A stretch of DNA of 64,000 nucleotides from Anastrepha obliqua. Lineage: Eukaryota; Arthropoda; Insecta; Diptera; Tephritidae. A program made the translations under genes and the position numbers. The stretch covers positions 29,534,001-29,598,000 of the forward strand of contig NC_072893.1 in assembly GCF_027943255.1 (NCBI RefSeq), given 5' to 3'. The notes beneath the pieces were generated by a model that worked only from the letters and a program-made list of their open reading frames with translations, was not told where the DNA came from and ran no database searches. The number at the start of each line of letters is the position of its first letter. Within the stretch, counting starts at the first letter, position 1. Of this stretch, positions 33,846 to 45,559 are shown one piece after another.

Positions 33846-36400
33846 GATGGCCCGAAAACATTTTTTTCTTGATGGCGAAAGCACAAAATGCAACTCTATG
33901 CTTTATTTGAAAAACATGTGACTATTATTTAGAGCGGCACTGAAAACCTGAAAAAATTACAAAAAGAAAATTAAAAAAAAAAACTAAAAATTAAAAAATT
34001 AAAAAAAGTTGTATTGTAATTTTTTTGTAATTATATTTATATATATTTATAATTTTTATTTTAATTTTTAACATTGATGGGAGAAGACGCATGGGAAATA
34101 TGAGACTTTATGCCTTATTTAAAAAAAATGTAGCTATTTTTAAAGCGACCCTGTAAATTGAAGACTAAAAAAAAAATAAAAAAAATTAAAAGAAATAAAA
34201 AAAATTAAAAATATATATATAAATTAAATAGTAAACAAAATAATGTAAGTATTTTTATTTTTATTTTTAAAATTGATGTGGAAGACACAAAATAAGAGCC
34301 TGTGCTTTATAGAAAAACAATGTAACTATTTCTTAGAGCGTCCCTGAAAACCTAAATAACTAAAAAACAAATGTTAAAAATTAAAACAAAAAATAATATA
34401 TTTAAATGGAGTCTTTTTTAAAAAAGGGTTAAAAAATTAAAAAAAAAATTTAAATATTAAAAAAATTAAAAACAAATTATTAAATTAAATAGTCAAAAAA
34501 ATTATGTAAATATTTTTTTTGAATTTTTAACATTGATGGGGGAAACACAAAATGAGAACCTGTGCATTATAGAAAACCATTTTTAGAGCGATCTTGAAAA
34601 CCTCAAAACTACAAAAAAGGTTAAAAATTAAAACAAAAAATATTATGGTGCTTTTTTTTTGTTTTGTGGTTATTTTCTGTCAATTGAAAAAAATGGTTAA
34701 AAAATGAAAAAAATATATTTAAATATTTTTATAAAATATATTAATATATATATTTTTTTTAATTTTTAGCATTAATGGCAAGCACAAATGAGACCTTATT
34801 CTTTTTTGAAAAAAATATATTATAACTACCCTGAAAATTTGAAAAAAATTAAAGAAAATTTTAGAAATTAAAACAAAAAATTCTTATATCTTTTTTTTTG
34901 GTTTTTGTTCTTTTTTATCGATTGAAAAAAATTATTGTACAATAAAAAAAAGTTAAAAACTAAAAAAAAATGTTTATTTCGTTGTGTTTTTTTTTTTTTT
35001 TTTAACTTTTAACATCGATGGGGAAAGCACAAAATGAGACCCTATTAACTATTTCTTAGAGCGACCCTTAAACCCAAAAAAAAATTAAAAAAAAAACATT
35101 TATAAATATTTTTTGTTTCTGTTCTTTTTTTATCGATTGAAAAAACTAAAAGATGTTAAAAATTTTAAATATATTTATGTAGTTTTTTTATTTTTAACGG
35201 AGGGGGGGAGCAAAAAAAAGTTAAAAATTACAAAAAAAAATGTTTATTTGGTTTTTTTTTTGTAATTTTTAACATCGATAGGGGAAGCACGAAATGAGAC
35301 TTTATTAACTATTTTTAGAGCGACCCTAAAACCCTAAAAAAACTATAAAAAAATACAAAAATGAAAGAAATAAATTTATATATTTTTTTTCTTTCTATTC
35401 TTTTTGTATCGATTGCAAAAAAAATAAAAAAGGTTAAAAAATTAAAAATATGTATTTATATAAATTTCTTTTATTTTTAACAGTGGGGGGAGCAAAACAT
35501 GAGACTAAAATTAGAACAAAAATTGTTTATATTGTTGTTTAGTCTATTTTCACAAAATGAGAAGTATTATTAGTATTGAAAAATAATGTAACTACTTTTT
35601 ACAGCGAGCCTGAAAATCGGAAAACAACTAAAAAAAAGTTAACAATTTTTATACCCTTTTTTTGTTTTGTTTTTGTTCTTCATTATCTATAGAAAAAACT
35701 CAGAGGAAAGTTAAAACATTTAAAAAAATATACATATTTTATTTTTTTATAACTATTTTGTTTTTAATTTTATAAATATATGGAGTAAGCAGAAAATGTG
35801 ACCCTATGCTTTATTGAAGAAAATATAACTACCCTGAAATTGAAAAAAATTTAAAAAAAATGTAGAAATTAAAACAAACAATTTTTATATGTTTTTTTGG
35901 TTTTTGTTCTTTTTTATCGATGGAAAAAAAAAATTTCAAAAAAAAGTTAAAAATTAAAAGTCAAATATTAATTTCGTTTTTTTAATTTCTTTTTTAATTT
36001 CAAAAATTGATGGAGTTAGCTGAAAATGAGACCCTATGTTTTATTGGAAAAAATATAACTACCCAGCAAATTTGAAAAAAATTAAAAAAAAAATTTAGAA
36101 ATTAAAACAAACAAATATATCTTTTTTTGTTTTTGTTATGCTTTCTTATTTTTTATCTTATTTTAAAAATTGATGGAGTAAGCTGAAAATGAGATCTATG
36201 CTTTATTGAAAAATATGTAACTACCCCAAAAACCTGAAAAAGTTAAAAAAAATGTTAAAAATAAAAAGAAACAATTTGTATATCGTTTTTTTTATCGATT
36301 GAAAAAAATTACAACAAAAAATGTGTATATAGTTTTTATTTTTAATTTGTTCTTTTTCATCATTGTTAGAGGGAAATGCAGCATTTTTGAAGATAAATTA
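33846..36400. repeat. degenerate AT-rich tandem array (about 13 units of 160-300 bp)
   Basis: A core recurs in one orientation: ATTGATGG(R)GRAAGCACAAAATGAGACCCTATGCTTTATTGAAAA, then TGTAACTA, then TTAGAGCGACCCTGAAAACC, shown here in pieces because copies vary. Cores start near 33871, 34076, 34275, 34535, 34774, 35017, 35197, 35277, 35481, 35779, 36010, 36172 and 36361. Between cores are A-tracts, TTAAAAATTAAAAC and T-tracts with TTTTTATCGATTGAAAAAA. Some units (35197, 35481) are reduced to the purine-rich start. There is no coding sequence. Confidence 0.9.
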
Positions 36401-36558
36401 AAGGAGGGGGTTACATAAAAACGTTCTATAAATATTTCATACGAATATTAACACAACATTTCTTTTTAAAACATTGAACAAGAATAAAAAAAAAACAAGA
36501 ATAAAAAACAAAAACAAGAATAAAAAAAAAGTATAGGGAATTATAAAAGCAACAAGTA

Positions 36559-36669
36559 TTAGGTGACTCATTTTTTTTTTTTTGCCGTAGAACAAATGTG
36601 CCCCCTAAATTTGTTCTACGACCAAAAAAATGAAATGAGAAAAAAAAAATTATTTTTGTACCACCCTAA
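36559..36669. mobile_element. 111-bp TA-flanked hairpin MITE
   Basis: Ends TTAGGTG and CACCCTAA with TA on each side (36557-36558, 36670-36671). A perfect 12-bp inverted pair, CGTAGAACAAAT (36586-36597) and ATTTGTTCTACG (36609-36620), flanks an 11-base loop, and outer CTCATTT.../...AAATGAG segments extend the hairpin. No coding capacity. Confidence 0.75.
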
Positions 36670-36772
36670 TATTATATATAATATATGCATACATACTACA
36701 ACTTCAGATACTCGCTCGTAACTCGTTCATTGCCCAACTACTCAAATAAATAAATGAAAAAAAAAATGAATA

Positions 36773-36835
36773 AATAATTGGCACGCACCCTTCTGTTAGG
36801 TATTTGGCCGAGCTCCTCCTCATATTTGTCATTAA
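36773..36835 (-). mobile_element. SINE tail fragment (copy 10)
   Basis: ATAATTGGCACGCACCCTTC then GGCCGAGCTCCTCCT, the inverted 3' end of the SINE. It stops where unrelated sequence begins. Confidence 0.8.
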
Positions 36836-38360
36836 TTTTTTTTGATTTGATTGTTCCTCAAATGTTTGTTCGAAATTTTCGAGCTTTTAAACAATTTGTA
36901 CAGCTAAACAAAACTTTACAATTTTACCTATCAGCATCTCTTTAGTTTTAATTGTTTTTAATAATAATTATTATTTATTTCGGTTTAATAATAATTTTAC
37001 TAATAATAATTTTTTAGTAATTTAATTAAAGCGTTGACAAAAAAGTCAAAACAATCAAAAGTATTGCTCGATTTTTTTTATTATTATTAATTTTCTAGTT
37101 TTACTTATTTTATTGCTCGAATTACTCAAAAAGGCTCGACATACCCGAATTCATACTCGAAAATGTTCGAGTAATGAGCATCGAACAGCTGAGCGAGTAC
37201 TCGGTGCTCATTTCCCCGGCTTTTGGAAAATGTGCCCAGCCTAATCGAGAGTTCTAATACATACATATACACACTAAAAAACTAAAAAAAAAATTATTGC
37301 ACCGTGATGATCACAAAAAAAACTTCAGCAACCCCAAAAAAAACATTACCCACTATTTACGCCCACTCCCTTTAAAAAGAAAACCACACAGAAAGGCACC
37401 CTGTCCAGCAATTGCATACCCTAATTTTTTATCATTTGTTGCATGAGCAGGTGAAAATTTCATATCTGGGCAGGACTGTAATGTGGCATTTTTGTTTTGT
37501 TTTTTTACAACAGCCAACTTGGATAAATATAAGTCGGTCTACGTTTATTTCTCGGCACTTTTTTGTTGCCCTGTCATAACTTAGCCAACAAGTTTGTCTT
37601 TGAGTTTGTTTGCTGCCGAAACATACTTTCCTGTGTCTTTCTTTTTCATTTCGGCTTAGGTTTTCAAACAATTATTTCCCAAACAAAACCATCTGGGTAT
37701 AAGTATTCGGCACCCCTCCAACGATTTCGCGTCGCAGTTGGCTTATGCAAATCTCACCTGTATTTCAAGATACTGCGCGTATCTCATATGCATCTAAATT
37801 TATGGCTATGTTAACGCTTGCCCGTCACTCCTCTTTGGCTTTGCATTTTTTCACAACCCGTTTTGTTGTTCATTTCAAGCTTAGATATTTTTCTCGGCCT
37901 GTTTTGTCACTTTTTTCGAAATCGCTTAACAACAAACAGCACACGCGAACGTCGTTTCCATGTATGACGGCGCATTGTTCCACCAGTCGACATTTTTTAC
38001 TGTGATAACACATTTTTTAAGCTCAACGCTGTGTGTTTGTGTTTCTAGTTTTTTTTTTTTTTGGTGCAAACGGGACAAGTTTGTAAGAAAAATTTGTAAA
38101 TATTAACAGAAATTTCTCTAAGTTTACATTTATGGCATTTATGGGCGATGCTCTTCGATGACTCTATGTAATTATGGAAGATTTCAATTTTCACATTAAT
38201 GCTAATATTTTTATTTATTTCGTCAAAGCAATAAATAACACAGGTCAACAGAAATTTTAAGTCTTAGTTCTGAATAAAAAATATATTTTTATTTAATAAA
38301 GTTTGTTCGTGAATGTAGCTACATTCTGCCACCCATGAGTTTAAGGCTGTCAAGCATCTT
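36836..38360. other. unassigned DNA, with a possible hAT-like terminus
   Basis: 37120-37240 repeats ACTCG/CGAGT motifs and contains GAGTACTCGGTGCTCATTTC followed by CCCGGC; the inverted form CCGGGGAAATGAGCACCGAG resembles a transposon end but no partner is identified. 37400-38260 looks like unique noncoding DNA. Confidence 0.35.
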
Positions 38361-38369
38361 AGGTTAAAT

Positions 38370-38790
38370 TAGTTTATGGTGGTAGTGGGTTCTCATGCTA
38401 ACCGGCGCCAGTTGGACACACTAAGTGACGCCAAGACCTTCTCCACCTGATCTTTCCAACGCAGAGGAGTGCTACCTCTTCCACCAGCTGGTACCGCATC
38501 GAATACTTTCAGAGTCGGAGCGTTTGCATCCATTCGGATGGCATGACCAGCCAATAAAGCCACTGGATCTGTTTTCGCTGCGCTATGTCTATGTCGTCCT
38601 AAAGCTCCTACAACTCATCATTCCAACGCCTGCGATATTTGCCGTTGCCAACGTGCAAAGGTCCAAAAATCTTGCGCAGAATCTTTCTTTCAAACACTCC
38701 AAACGTCGCTTCATCGGATGTTGTCATCGTCTCCGCTTCGCACAAAATGGAAAAATTTTACTTTGGCTCTATGCTCTGCAACGGAGATGA
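38370..38790 (-). pseudogene. RTE-type LINE post-RT region
   Basis: The minus strand gives SDEATFGVFERKILRKIFGP-like codons around 38725-38660, then RWNDEL, DIDIAQRIK and further on GKIRWRRSWRHLVCPTGAS near 38400, in alternating frames. This corresponds to the 30600-30920 part of the RTE copy. Related to 5505, 40330 and 62825. Confidence 0.7.
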
Positions 38791-38829
38791 AGGAATGATG
38801 ATGATTTTATTGAACAATGAAATTTAGAT

Positions 38830-40180
38830 TATTAGTATTCAAAATGAATTTGAAACTAAATACCAAACGCGACATGAACCACCCTGTGTCTTTCCGAAAA
38901 AAACTACTTCCTCTATATTTTGTATAAAATTGCAAGCAACTTATACTTACGCATGGATGTATGTATTTGTTGTACATATGTGTCTGTATATATGTATGGA
39001 TATGCTTTCCAAAATTTAGCGACTCACAAAATTTTCTCTTTTGATTGCTGGCATAAAAATTCTAAATATACTTATACAGGCAATTAAATATGTTAAGTGT
39101 CATTAAGTTAATTCAAATTGCTAATTTGTTTGAATATTTAGACAAAAATAAACAAAGAGACAAACACGCAGTGGCAGAAATTGCTTTAAACTCGCCAATT
39201 CATTTCAAAGACAGCAAGAAAATTGGTATAATGAGTTAAAGAACACTCGAAGCGCTCAAAACTCCAAGCATTTGAATGTCAAATTTGTTCGTAATTGTTG
39301 GCATTTTTGCTCTTCTTTCGTTCGTTAGCCTCTTCGTCGTTAAATTTCTGTTAGTAATTTTGTCACGCACCGACGCATACGAAGCAGCAGTTAATTATGA
39401 TAGAATATAATAAAAAATTATAATGTCATCTACACATACGAATATTCTTTGTAGAATTGTAAAAGAAAAAGTGGCCAAGTGCCAAAGTGTTTGCCGTAAA
39501 AAGAAGCTACACAGCCAAAGTGAAAAATTCAAATAAAAACCTAAGAACAAAACAAACCCAAAGAACATAGAAAATAGTGCACTAAAAATTGTTGTATGGC
39601 AGCTACTAAAAGAAATTATGAATTAATGCCAACACAACGGTATATAAATTGCTTGCCAGAAACACTAAACTCAAAACCAAAAAAGGTGTTCCGAAAAAAA
39701 AAACACAGTAATAGTAACCCAACTCTGCGGGTAAGCCGAGGAAATTCAAGCGTTTGCTGGGATTGTTTACTTTGGCAGCTACGCCTCGGTAACTGCATAC
39801 ACACGAAATTGGGCATCACGTAATTTCGGGGCTTGTGTTATCATAATTACGGTGTGAAGTCGTTCAAAGTTGGTGATGCGTTGAAGACGCACAACGATTC
39901 ACAAACAAAACTTTAAAGTCATGCTTTATTATTCCCAAAAACTCAAATCTGGTCGCCAAAGATAGCCGGCTAAATTCGAAAATATACGCGTGAATGCATA
40001 CGCACACGTACACATACACAAATACAGTGGTCAGCCGCTCAGAATGTGCATAAGTAAATTAGTGTCAATAACCGAAATATGGTAGCCAAGCATAAATAAA
40101 ATTATAAACTAAGCGGGTGAAGAAAGGTTTATAGTCTCTCAGGTGAAGTTCAGCCTTAAGTAGGGGTTGCAGGAGTAATA
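38830..40180. other. unassigned DNA with a weak exon candidate
   Basis: 39596-39730 is an open frame from ATGG (MAATKRNYELMPTQRYIN...) to a GTAAGC splice-donor-like site at about 39731, preceded by an A-rich leader-like stretch. AT-rich codons and no homology make this only a possibility. ATGT/GTAT-rich microsatellite sequence lies at 38950-39000. Confidence 0.3.
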
Positions 40181-40199
40181 GCCCTGTAGGAACAGCCTC

Positions 40200-40315
40200 T
40201 GCTATTGATGGGTCGGTGGCTTTTATGAGAAGATTTTTCATGGCAAGAAATACGCTCTGCGGCTTACAAAAACCATTCAAAAAAACTTTTTTTATAATTT
40301 CCATAATTTAATGAT
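40200..40315 (-). mobile_element. SINE body fragment (copy 11, diverged)
   Basis: TTTTATGAGAAGATTTTTCATGG and GAAATACGCTCTGCGG match the inverted middle of the SINE body; only this part is recognisable. Confidence 0.5.
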
Positions 40316-40329
40316 ATCGAGGAGTCCCT

Positions 40330-40680
40330 TGAATTGTTTAAGAGAAAGATTCTGTGGAAGTTTTTTGGAGCTTTGCACATTGGCGACGGCGAATATCCCA
40401 AGCGATGGAAAATTGTATGAGATTAACGACAACATAGACATAGGGCACCGAATAAAGATTTAGCGGCTACATTAGCTGAGTCATATCGTCCGAAATGCCA
40501 TATCGAAACAAACGCTCTGGCTCTGAAAGTATTCGATGCGATACCAGCAGGTGGTAGCAGAAGAAGAAAAAGGCCTGCTCTGTGTTGAAAAGATCAGGTG
40601 GTGAAGGACTTGGCTTCACTGAGTGTGTCCAACTGGCGCCGGTTAGCACGTGAAAGAAACGACTGACGCACTTTGTTAAA
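40330..40680 (+). pseudogene. RTE-type LINE post-RT tail
   Basis: Frames give LELFKRKILWKFFGALHIGD, ALKVFDAIPAGGSRRRKR, and DQVVKDLASLSVSNWRRLAR to a stop near 40660. This is the C-terminal end of the same RTE family, with internal frameshifts. Confidence 0.75.
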
Positions 40681-40689
40681 CTCACCCAA

Positions 40690-41780
40690 ATTCACTTAAC
40701 CGGTTATAACGTCAATTTGCTCAGTGCGGACATAAGACAAGTTAAAGTAACTGTTCTTCCACGGTACCACTCATGAAGTTAGAGAAATGCTTTTCTGTTC
40801 ACTAGTTAGGTATATGCGGTGGTTCCGAGACATACATATTTGTTCTCATATCTCAATCTAACCAGTGATATGAAAATCTAACCAAATAGCCTCTAAATAT
40901 AGCCGAGGTGGAGGATTGTTATAGTATTAGAGAGAGCGTGCCCCACATTCCATTGGCGTGACGGCACCTCTGAGATGTTTCTGACATTTTGATATTCACC
41001 TCTTTCCAAAAACAAAAAAAAAAACAGGGATGATAGATTAGAAAATTGCGACATCTGAGAGGGTATTTCTGGCTGGTACGTAAAAAGAAACAAACAAGAA
41101 AGTGAACGGCGTAGTACGATAAATTCGTTTGTTAATAACAATAAAAAGTAAAAAAAAAATATAACAATGAAATTGAAATAAATATGTCATCATACATCAG
41201 CGCAATAGCTGATTCTGTCAAATGCACTGAGAGCGGGTTAGCAGTTCGTGGCAGTCGCCATCTTCTATCTTCTCTCCACCGGTGTTTGCAGCAATAGAAG
41301 GCAATGCTCACCGTTTTATTTCTCCCCCTCTGTCTCCCACTCTCTCTCTCTCTCTCTCTATTTCTCCATCTATCTATCTCTCTCTCTCTCTCTCTCTAGT
41401 CAATATTATCCATCAATCCAACTTGAGAGCTTCTATGACTCCTGTCTACACTTTCTTTTCTATCTGCATATTCGCTTCCAGCTTGTCCAGTATGACTTAC
41501 GCATGCTTTGTGTATACAGTGGGAGAGTGTGGTCATTTTGCTTTACTTACGGAAAGTTTATAGTTTTGGAATCGCCCATGCATAAGCAATGTTATGTTTT
41601 GTCCACATTAACACCAAGAAAATAAGCCAGTACATATTTTTATTGCCCACTGGTATTTTGATAGCCCTTTGACATGAAATCGGCCATATTCTGCATGAGT
41701 GAGATATAAAATAGATTTAATATTTTCGTATATGGTGCGTAACCCCAAAAAATTAAAAAAACAAAAACCTTCCTATGCCT
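40690..41780. other. unassigned DNA with (CT)n microsatellite
   Basis: A long CT run occupies 41340-41398, broken by CCATCTATCTAT. It gives rise to Ser/Leu-rich open frames that are not genes. Nothing else recognised. Confidence 0.5.
41340..41398 (+). repeat. (CT)n microsatellite
   Basis: Two CT runs separated by CCATCTATCTAT. Confidence 0.95.
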
Positions 41781-41785
41781 ATACC

Positions 41786-42215
41786 TTAGGTTAGGTGAGG
41801 TAATGGTGTTTGCCACTCTCTATAAGGGTATAGAGGTACTCACTTATGCCTGGAGGCCCCTTTTGATACCACTAGTTTGGAAATTGTCTTCCGACAAGAG
41901 CGTAGCAATAACAGAGCCAGTGTTCAAGGCTCTCTATCTCTTCCTCGTTCGCAGGACAGAAGTAATTTGATAGAGACCGCATACGTTTCCCATGTGTTCC
42001 CATTAGGTAGTGCCCGTTGATGATACCAATTACCTTACTATAGGAAGGTTGATCTAGATTAAAGAGGGATCTAGTTCTGTGCTCATTTCTTGTAAGATAA
42101 GCCTGCCTAATTATATCACAAGTGAGCTCTGTGGTGCATCTACTGTTAGCTTGCGCGCTGTAGACCGAACTGATCCAGCGAGGTTGCTTGACTATAAAAG
42201 GAATGCCCACATTTT
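41786..42215 (-). pseudogene. I/Jockey-group LINE C-terminus with CCTAA-type tail
   Basis: The minus frame ends LFNLDQPSYSKVIGIINGHY, LMGTHGKRMRSLSNYFCPAN and EEEIESLEHWLCYCYALVGR, the usual GH..LG.H region followed by the Cys/His knuckle. The 3' end reads ACCTCACCTAACCTAAGGTA on the minus strand, so the tail is CCTAACCTAA rather than poly-A. It resembles 60303-60641. Confidence 0.75.
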
Positions 42216-42456
42216 GAGCAGAATTTACTGATTTAAGATCAGTTCTCCTGCTAGCCGGCTCATATACGAAGCAATTTCCAGGAAAATATCTGTATCATTA
42301 AGTACCATTTGTACTCCTTGCATTTTGCTTTTGGATACAATATTTTCCACTGTTGGGCACCAAATAGTACCCTGTAGAAGAAGAGGTTAGACATATTTAT
42401 ATTTCTCTAAATTAAATAAAAAATATTGATTTTCCAACAGCAAATGACTTTTAGTG

Positions 42457-42622
42457 ATAGCAAAAAGCTCCTCATAAAAAACCATTTGCCATTCGGAGTC
42501 GGTTTAAAACTGTAGATCCCTTCATTTATGGAACAACATCAAGACACACGCCACAAATAGGAGGGAGAGCTCGGCCAAACACATAGTAAAACTGTGCACG
42601 CCAATTACTTATTTTTATTTTA
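42457..42622 (+). mobile_element. SINE copy 12 (3' half)
   Basis: Starts in the body (CAAAAAGCTCCTCATAAAAA) and runs through GGAACAACATCAAGACACAC, CTCGGCCAAACACATAGTAA and TGCACGCCAATTACTTATTT. The 5' half is absent. Confidence 0.85.
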
Positions 42623-42629
42623 TTTTACA

Positions 42630-43890
42630 TGGCTTGCATAATTTTTCTTACGTTTTCGCTTGGAGATTTTATTATTTTCGTCTATCAATTGGGAGCTGGC
42701 AAACTGCAGGCGAACTAGAATCTATTAAGTACTCACTACGCCAAAGATAATTTATATCTCCTAGTATATCACAGGCGCTTAAATGTAAATGAAAATGTCA
42801 CAATCGAGTGAATTTCCCTACTGGACAACTTTCGTATACAATATTCGTGCACCCAGCCATAAATGCCGAAGAGTTTTATATAGATTTTTTATGCATACCT
42901 ACGTATGTGCGTGCGTTCTTTATTTTAATGTCTTGAAGCACAAAATGCGGGAACTGTAATCGTAATTAGACTCTGTTTTTTTTTTCTTTCTTTTGACCAA
43001 TTCAACTGCCAAGAGCCGCACGCATAATGACGCAGTTTGACTTTTCACGAAAGGGTCAATGATTCATGTAGTTTGACGCCCGCCATCAACACCAATACCA
43101 ATTGCGTTGTTGACGACAGTGATGCGGTGTATTTAATGCCCTTACGGCAGACAATAGCCAAACTCCACTTTAGCTGCTGGTTACTGCTGTTTTGCAGAGT
43201 CTTTGTACCTACTATTTTGTTTTTCTTTTGATTTTTTTGGTGCTATTCTTATGGTCACAACCGTAACCGCGACAATGCATGAGTTCTTTAGACACTCGAG
43301 GGCCGTATGGTCGTAGGTGCCACACTCGAAAGCACTTCACTACATTTCCTCCAATTTGACTTCTGTGGTGTTGTTTTTTTTTCTTTCCTTGTTTTCTACT
43401 TTCTGCAAGTGTGATTCTTTTCACTTGCAAACTCTCTACGCTTCGCGAGCAGCTGGAGCTTCAGAAACTAAATATGTGCATAGGTATAATCAGTTGAATA
43501 TTAAGTGAAGAGAAAAATAATTGAAATGAAATCCGCAAGGCAAACAAGAAATGCTCATTTCAAGCATAATAATTAATTTAATGGAGTTGGGGTGGTGCCT
43601 TACCGACAACTGTTGGAGCAGAGATAGCACTTGGGTATGCATAAATATTATTCTATACAGATATGTGGGTATGTATGTGTGTATACAGGTGGATAATTAT
43701 GTTTTCGTGTTCTTCTAGATTATACGAATAAGCAGTTTCTTGTACAGAATTTAATTGTCTAAGGTCACGAGTGGCTGGGTTTGTGTTTCGAAGCGTTGAT
43801 TCGATAATGAAAAAGGGGAAATGCCGAGCGAAAATTATTACATCTTTTCAAGAAAAGATTTTTTTTCTTTCAAAGTGAACAATAAAACAA
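42630..43890. other. unassigned DNA
   Basis: No gene recognised. Unique-looking noncoding sequence, with a GTATGTATGTGTGTAT patch near 43667-43685. Confidence 0.4.
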
Positions 43891-43904
43891 TTCTAAGGAA
43901 ATAT

Positions 43905-44140
43905 ACAAGGTGAGTCCAAAGTAAACAAAACTGAGCTAAAATAGAGCGACAGGAGCTTTGTACTAATAACTTCGAGTTTATTTATTCAAAATAGTCCCCT
44001 CTGGTCCCGATACATTGTTTTGCGCGATCTAAAAGATTTTCGAAAGAGTGTTTCAGGTCATTGACCGGAATGTCCTTCAGGATGTCGGTACAAGCCTTTT
44101 GGATAGCCTCTGCGGACGCGAAACGTTATTGTACTTTAAA
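43905..44140 (-). pseudogene. mariner-like transposase C-terminus (CIGTRGDYFE end)
   Basis: Read minus from about 44130: ACTDILKDIPVNDLKHSFEN, LLDRAKQCIGTRGDYFE, stop. The layout (K....C....GDYFE) is the C-terminal end of a GVQW3-like mariner. The left limit CAAGGTGAGTCCAAAGTAAA resembles a transposon end next to TA but has no partner. Confidence 0.65.
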
Positions 44141-44249
44141 AATAACCTCAAAGATTTTTTGCAAAAAAGTCTCTTGCTTTTATTTGCAATAGAAAGCTCG
44201 GCTCAAAATCTATCCAACTGCCTGTACCATTCTGATCAGAAAGTTCCTG

Positions 44250-44470
44250 GAATATATTCAGAAAATTCCAAATACAAGTTTATTCCTCAAAAAGTGATAT
44301 TATCGCCTTCAAAGTACTCCCCATCAGCTCCAACGCACTTAAGCCAGCGTTTGGTCGAACACTCGAAACATTTTTCGAACTCCATTTTCGGTATAGCCAT
44401 CAGAGACGTCTTCGATTTCCCATTACTTCCTTTCGGAAACAAGGAAGCAAACAAAGTAAAAATTTCACAT
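44250..44470 (-). pseudogene. mariner-like transposase C-terminus, family 2
   Basis: One continuous minus frame reads KSKTSLMAIPKMEFEKCFEC, STKRWLKCVGADGEYFEGDN, ITF, stop. It is clearly the same family as 10770-11060 and preserves the frame that copy has lost. Its 3' flank also carries the shared GAACTTTCTGATCAGAA motif. Confidence 0.8.
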
Positions 44471-44535
44471 TTTCGGCAAGAATTTTTATAAAAAACATTT
44501 TTTTTAATTCCATTGGCATTGTCCTTTCGTTAAGG

Positions 44536-44557
44536 TGGCGCAGAATTAATCATCCAA
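44536..44557. mobile_element. solitary terminus, family 4
   Basis: AAGGTGGCGCAGAATTAATC matches the terminal repeat of the elements at 14552 and 50137 with one or two changes. No opposite end was found within a plausible distance. Confidence 0.55.
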
Positions 44558-44664
44558 TTTTGTTTTTGAAAAAAAGTTAGAAATAAAAAAATAATGAATA
44601 TAAATAATAAAATGAGTAAATAATAAATAAATAAAAAAACCCTGATTTTCAGTGTTTGAAATCT

Positions 44665-45100
44665 TTATTCTGTCCTTTTTGCGTTATTGACATGTTCCAT
44701 ATAGTAATTTTTTGACTCGTTCAAATGGAAAAAATCGCAGGCAGCCATATCAGATGAATTTGATGGCTGTCGGATGGTATTCGTTTCGTTCTTGGTAAAA
44801 AATTTTCGGATAATAATGGCACTGTGCGGCGGTGCATTATCGCGGTGCAAAATCCACGAGAGATTTTCCCACAACTCCTTTTTTTCTTGGCGAATTGCTT
44901 CACGTAAACTTCTAATAATGCCCAAATAATAGTCCTTATTAATCGTCTGACTTTCTGACAAAAAATCGTGGTATATAATGCATAAAAAACTTTCTTTTTT
45001 GACTGAAAACGACGTTGTTTTTGGTCATAGTTAATTCGAAGCTCTCTACTCACTCGCCTGAGTCTGCGTGTCCTGCTCATAAAACCACGTTTCATCTCAA
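44665..45100 (-). pseudogene. mariner-like transposase catalytic domain
   Basis: Minus frames read SESQTINKDYYLGIIRSLRE, WENLSWILHRDNAPPHSAII (second catalytic Asp) and SNSSDMAACDFFHL (third). Upstream in another frame is a degraded DETWFYEQDTQT block (first Asp region). It matches the GVQW3/MOS1-like mariner layout. Interrupted upstream by plus-strand family 3 sequence. Confidence 0.8.
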
Positions 45101-45164
45101 GTAATGATGCGTCTTATGAATGCTGGATCGGTGGTGTGGGTCACGGAGGTGGTCATCAAAAGAC

Positions 45165-45480
45165 TGCAATATCACTTGAAATGGTTCAAAAAGTGAAGAA
45201 GCGACTTGAGCGAAATCCCCGATGAAGAGCCAATCAAATAGCGAAATAACTGAAAATATCTGACCGTAGTATCCGCCTCATACTGAAAAATGATCTTAAC
45301 GTCATGCCTTACAAGATCCAAAACGTGCATGATCTCACACTAAAGCAGCAACTAGTCAGATTTGAGAGAGCGAAGGAGTTGCTTCGCCTGGCCGATAGTG
45401 GGCAATTCTCAAACATTGTGTTTTTTGGCGAGAAGTTTTTGCAAATTGTTTAGATCGGATTAAGCCTTGGAAATCATATA
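45165..45480 (+). pseudogene. Tc1/mariner transposase N-terminus, family 3
   Basis: Reads VQKVKKRLERNPR, a stop, LKISDRSIRLILKNDLNVMP and RFERAKELLRLADSGQFSNI then VFFGEK (first catalytic Asp changed to Gly). The blocks match the element at 55544-56444. It lies, in opposite orientation, between two minus-strand mariner pieces. Confidence 0.75.
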
Positions 45481-45559
45481 TTTGGCGATATCAGCGCGGT
45501 GCCTTTTTTGCACAAAATTCAGGTCCTTTGGGATCAACTTTGCAGCAACACGGCGCAAA

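Noticed and set aside
33846..36400. CRISPR-like repeat array
   Set aside because: Units are long, degenerate and AT-rich, with no conserved short repeat or unique spacers; the genome is eukaryotic.
37120..37240. hAT transposon terminus
   Set aside because: Only one suggestive end; no paired inverted repeat or 8-bp duplication could be found.
41248..41625. 125-codon Ser/Leu-rich frame
   Set aside because: Produced by the CT microsatellite.
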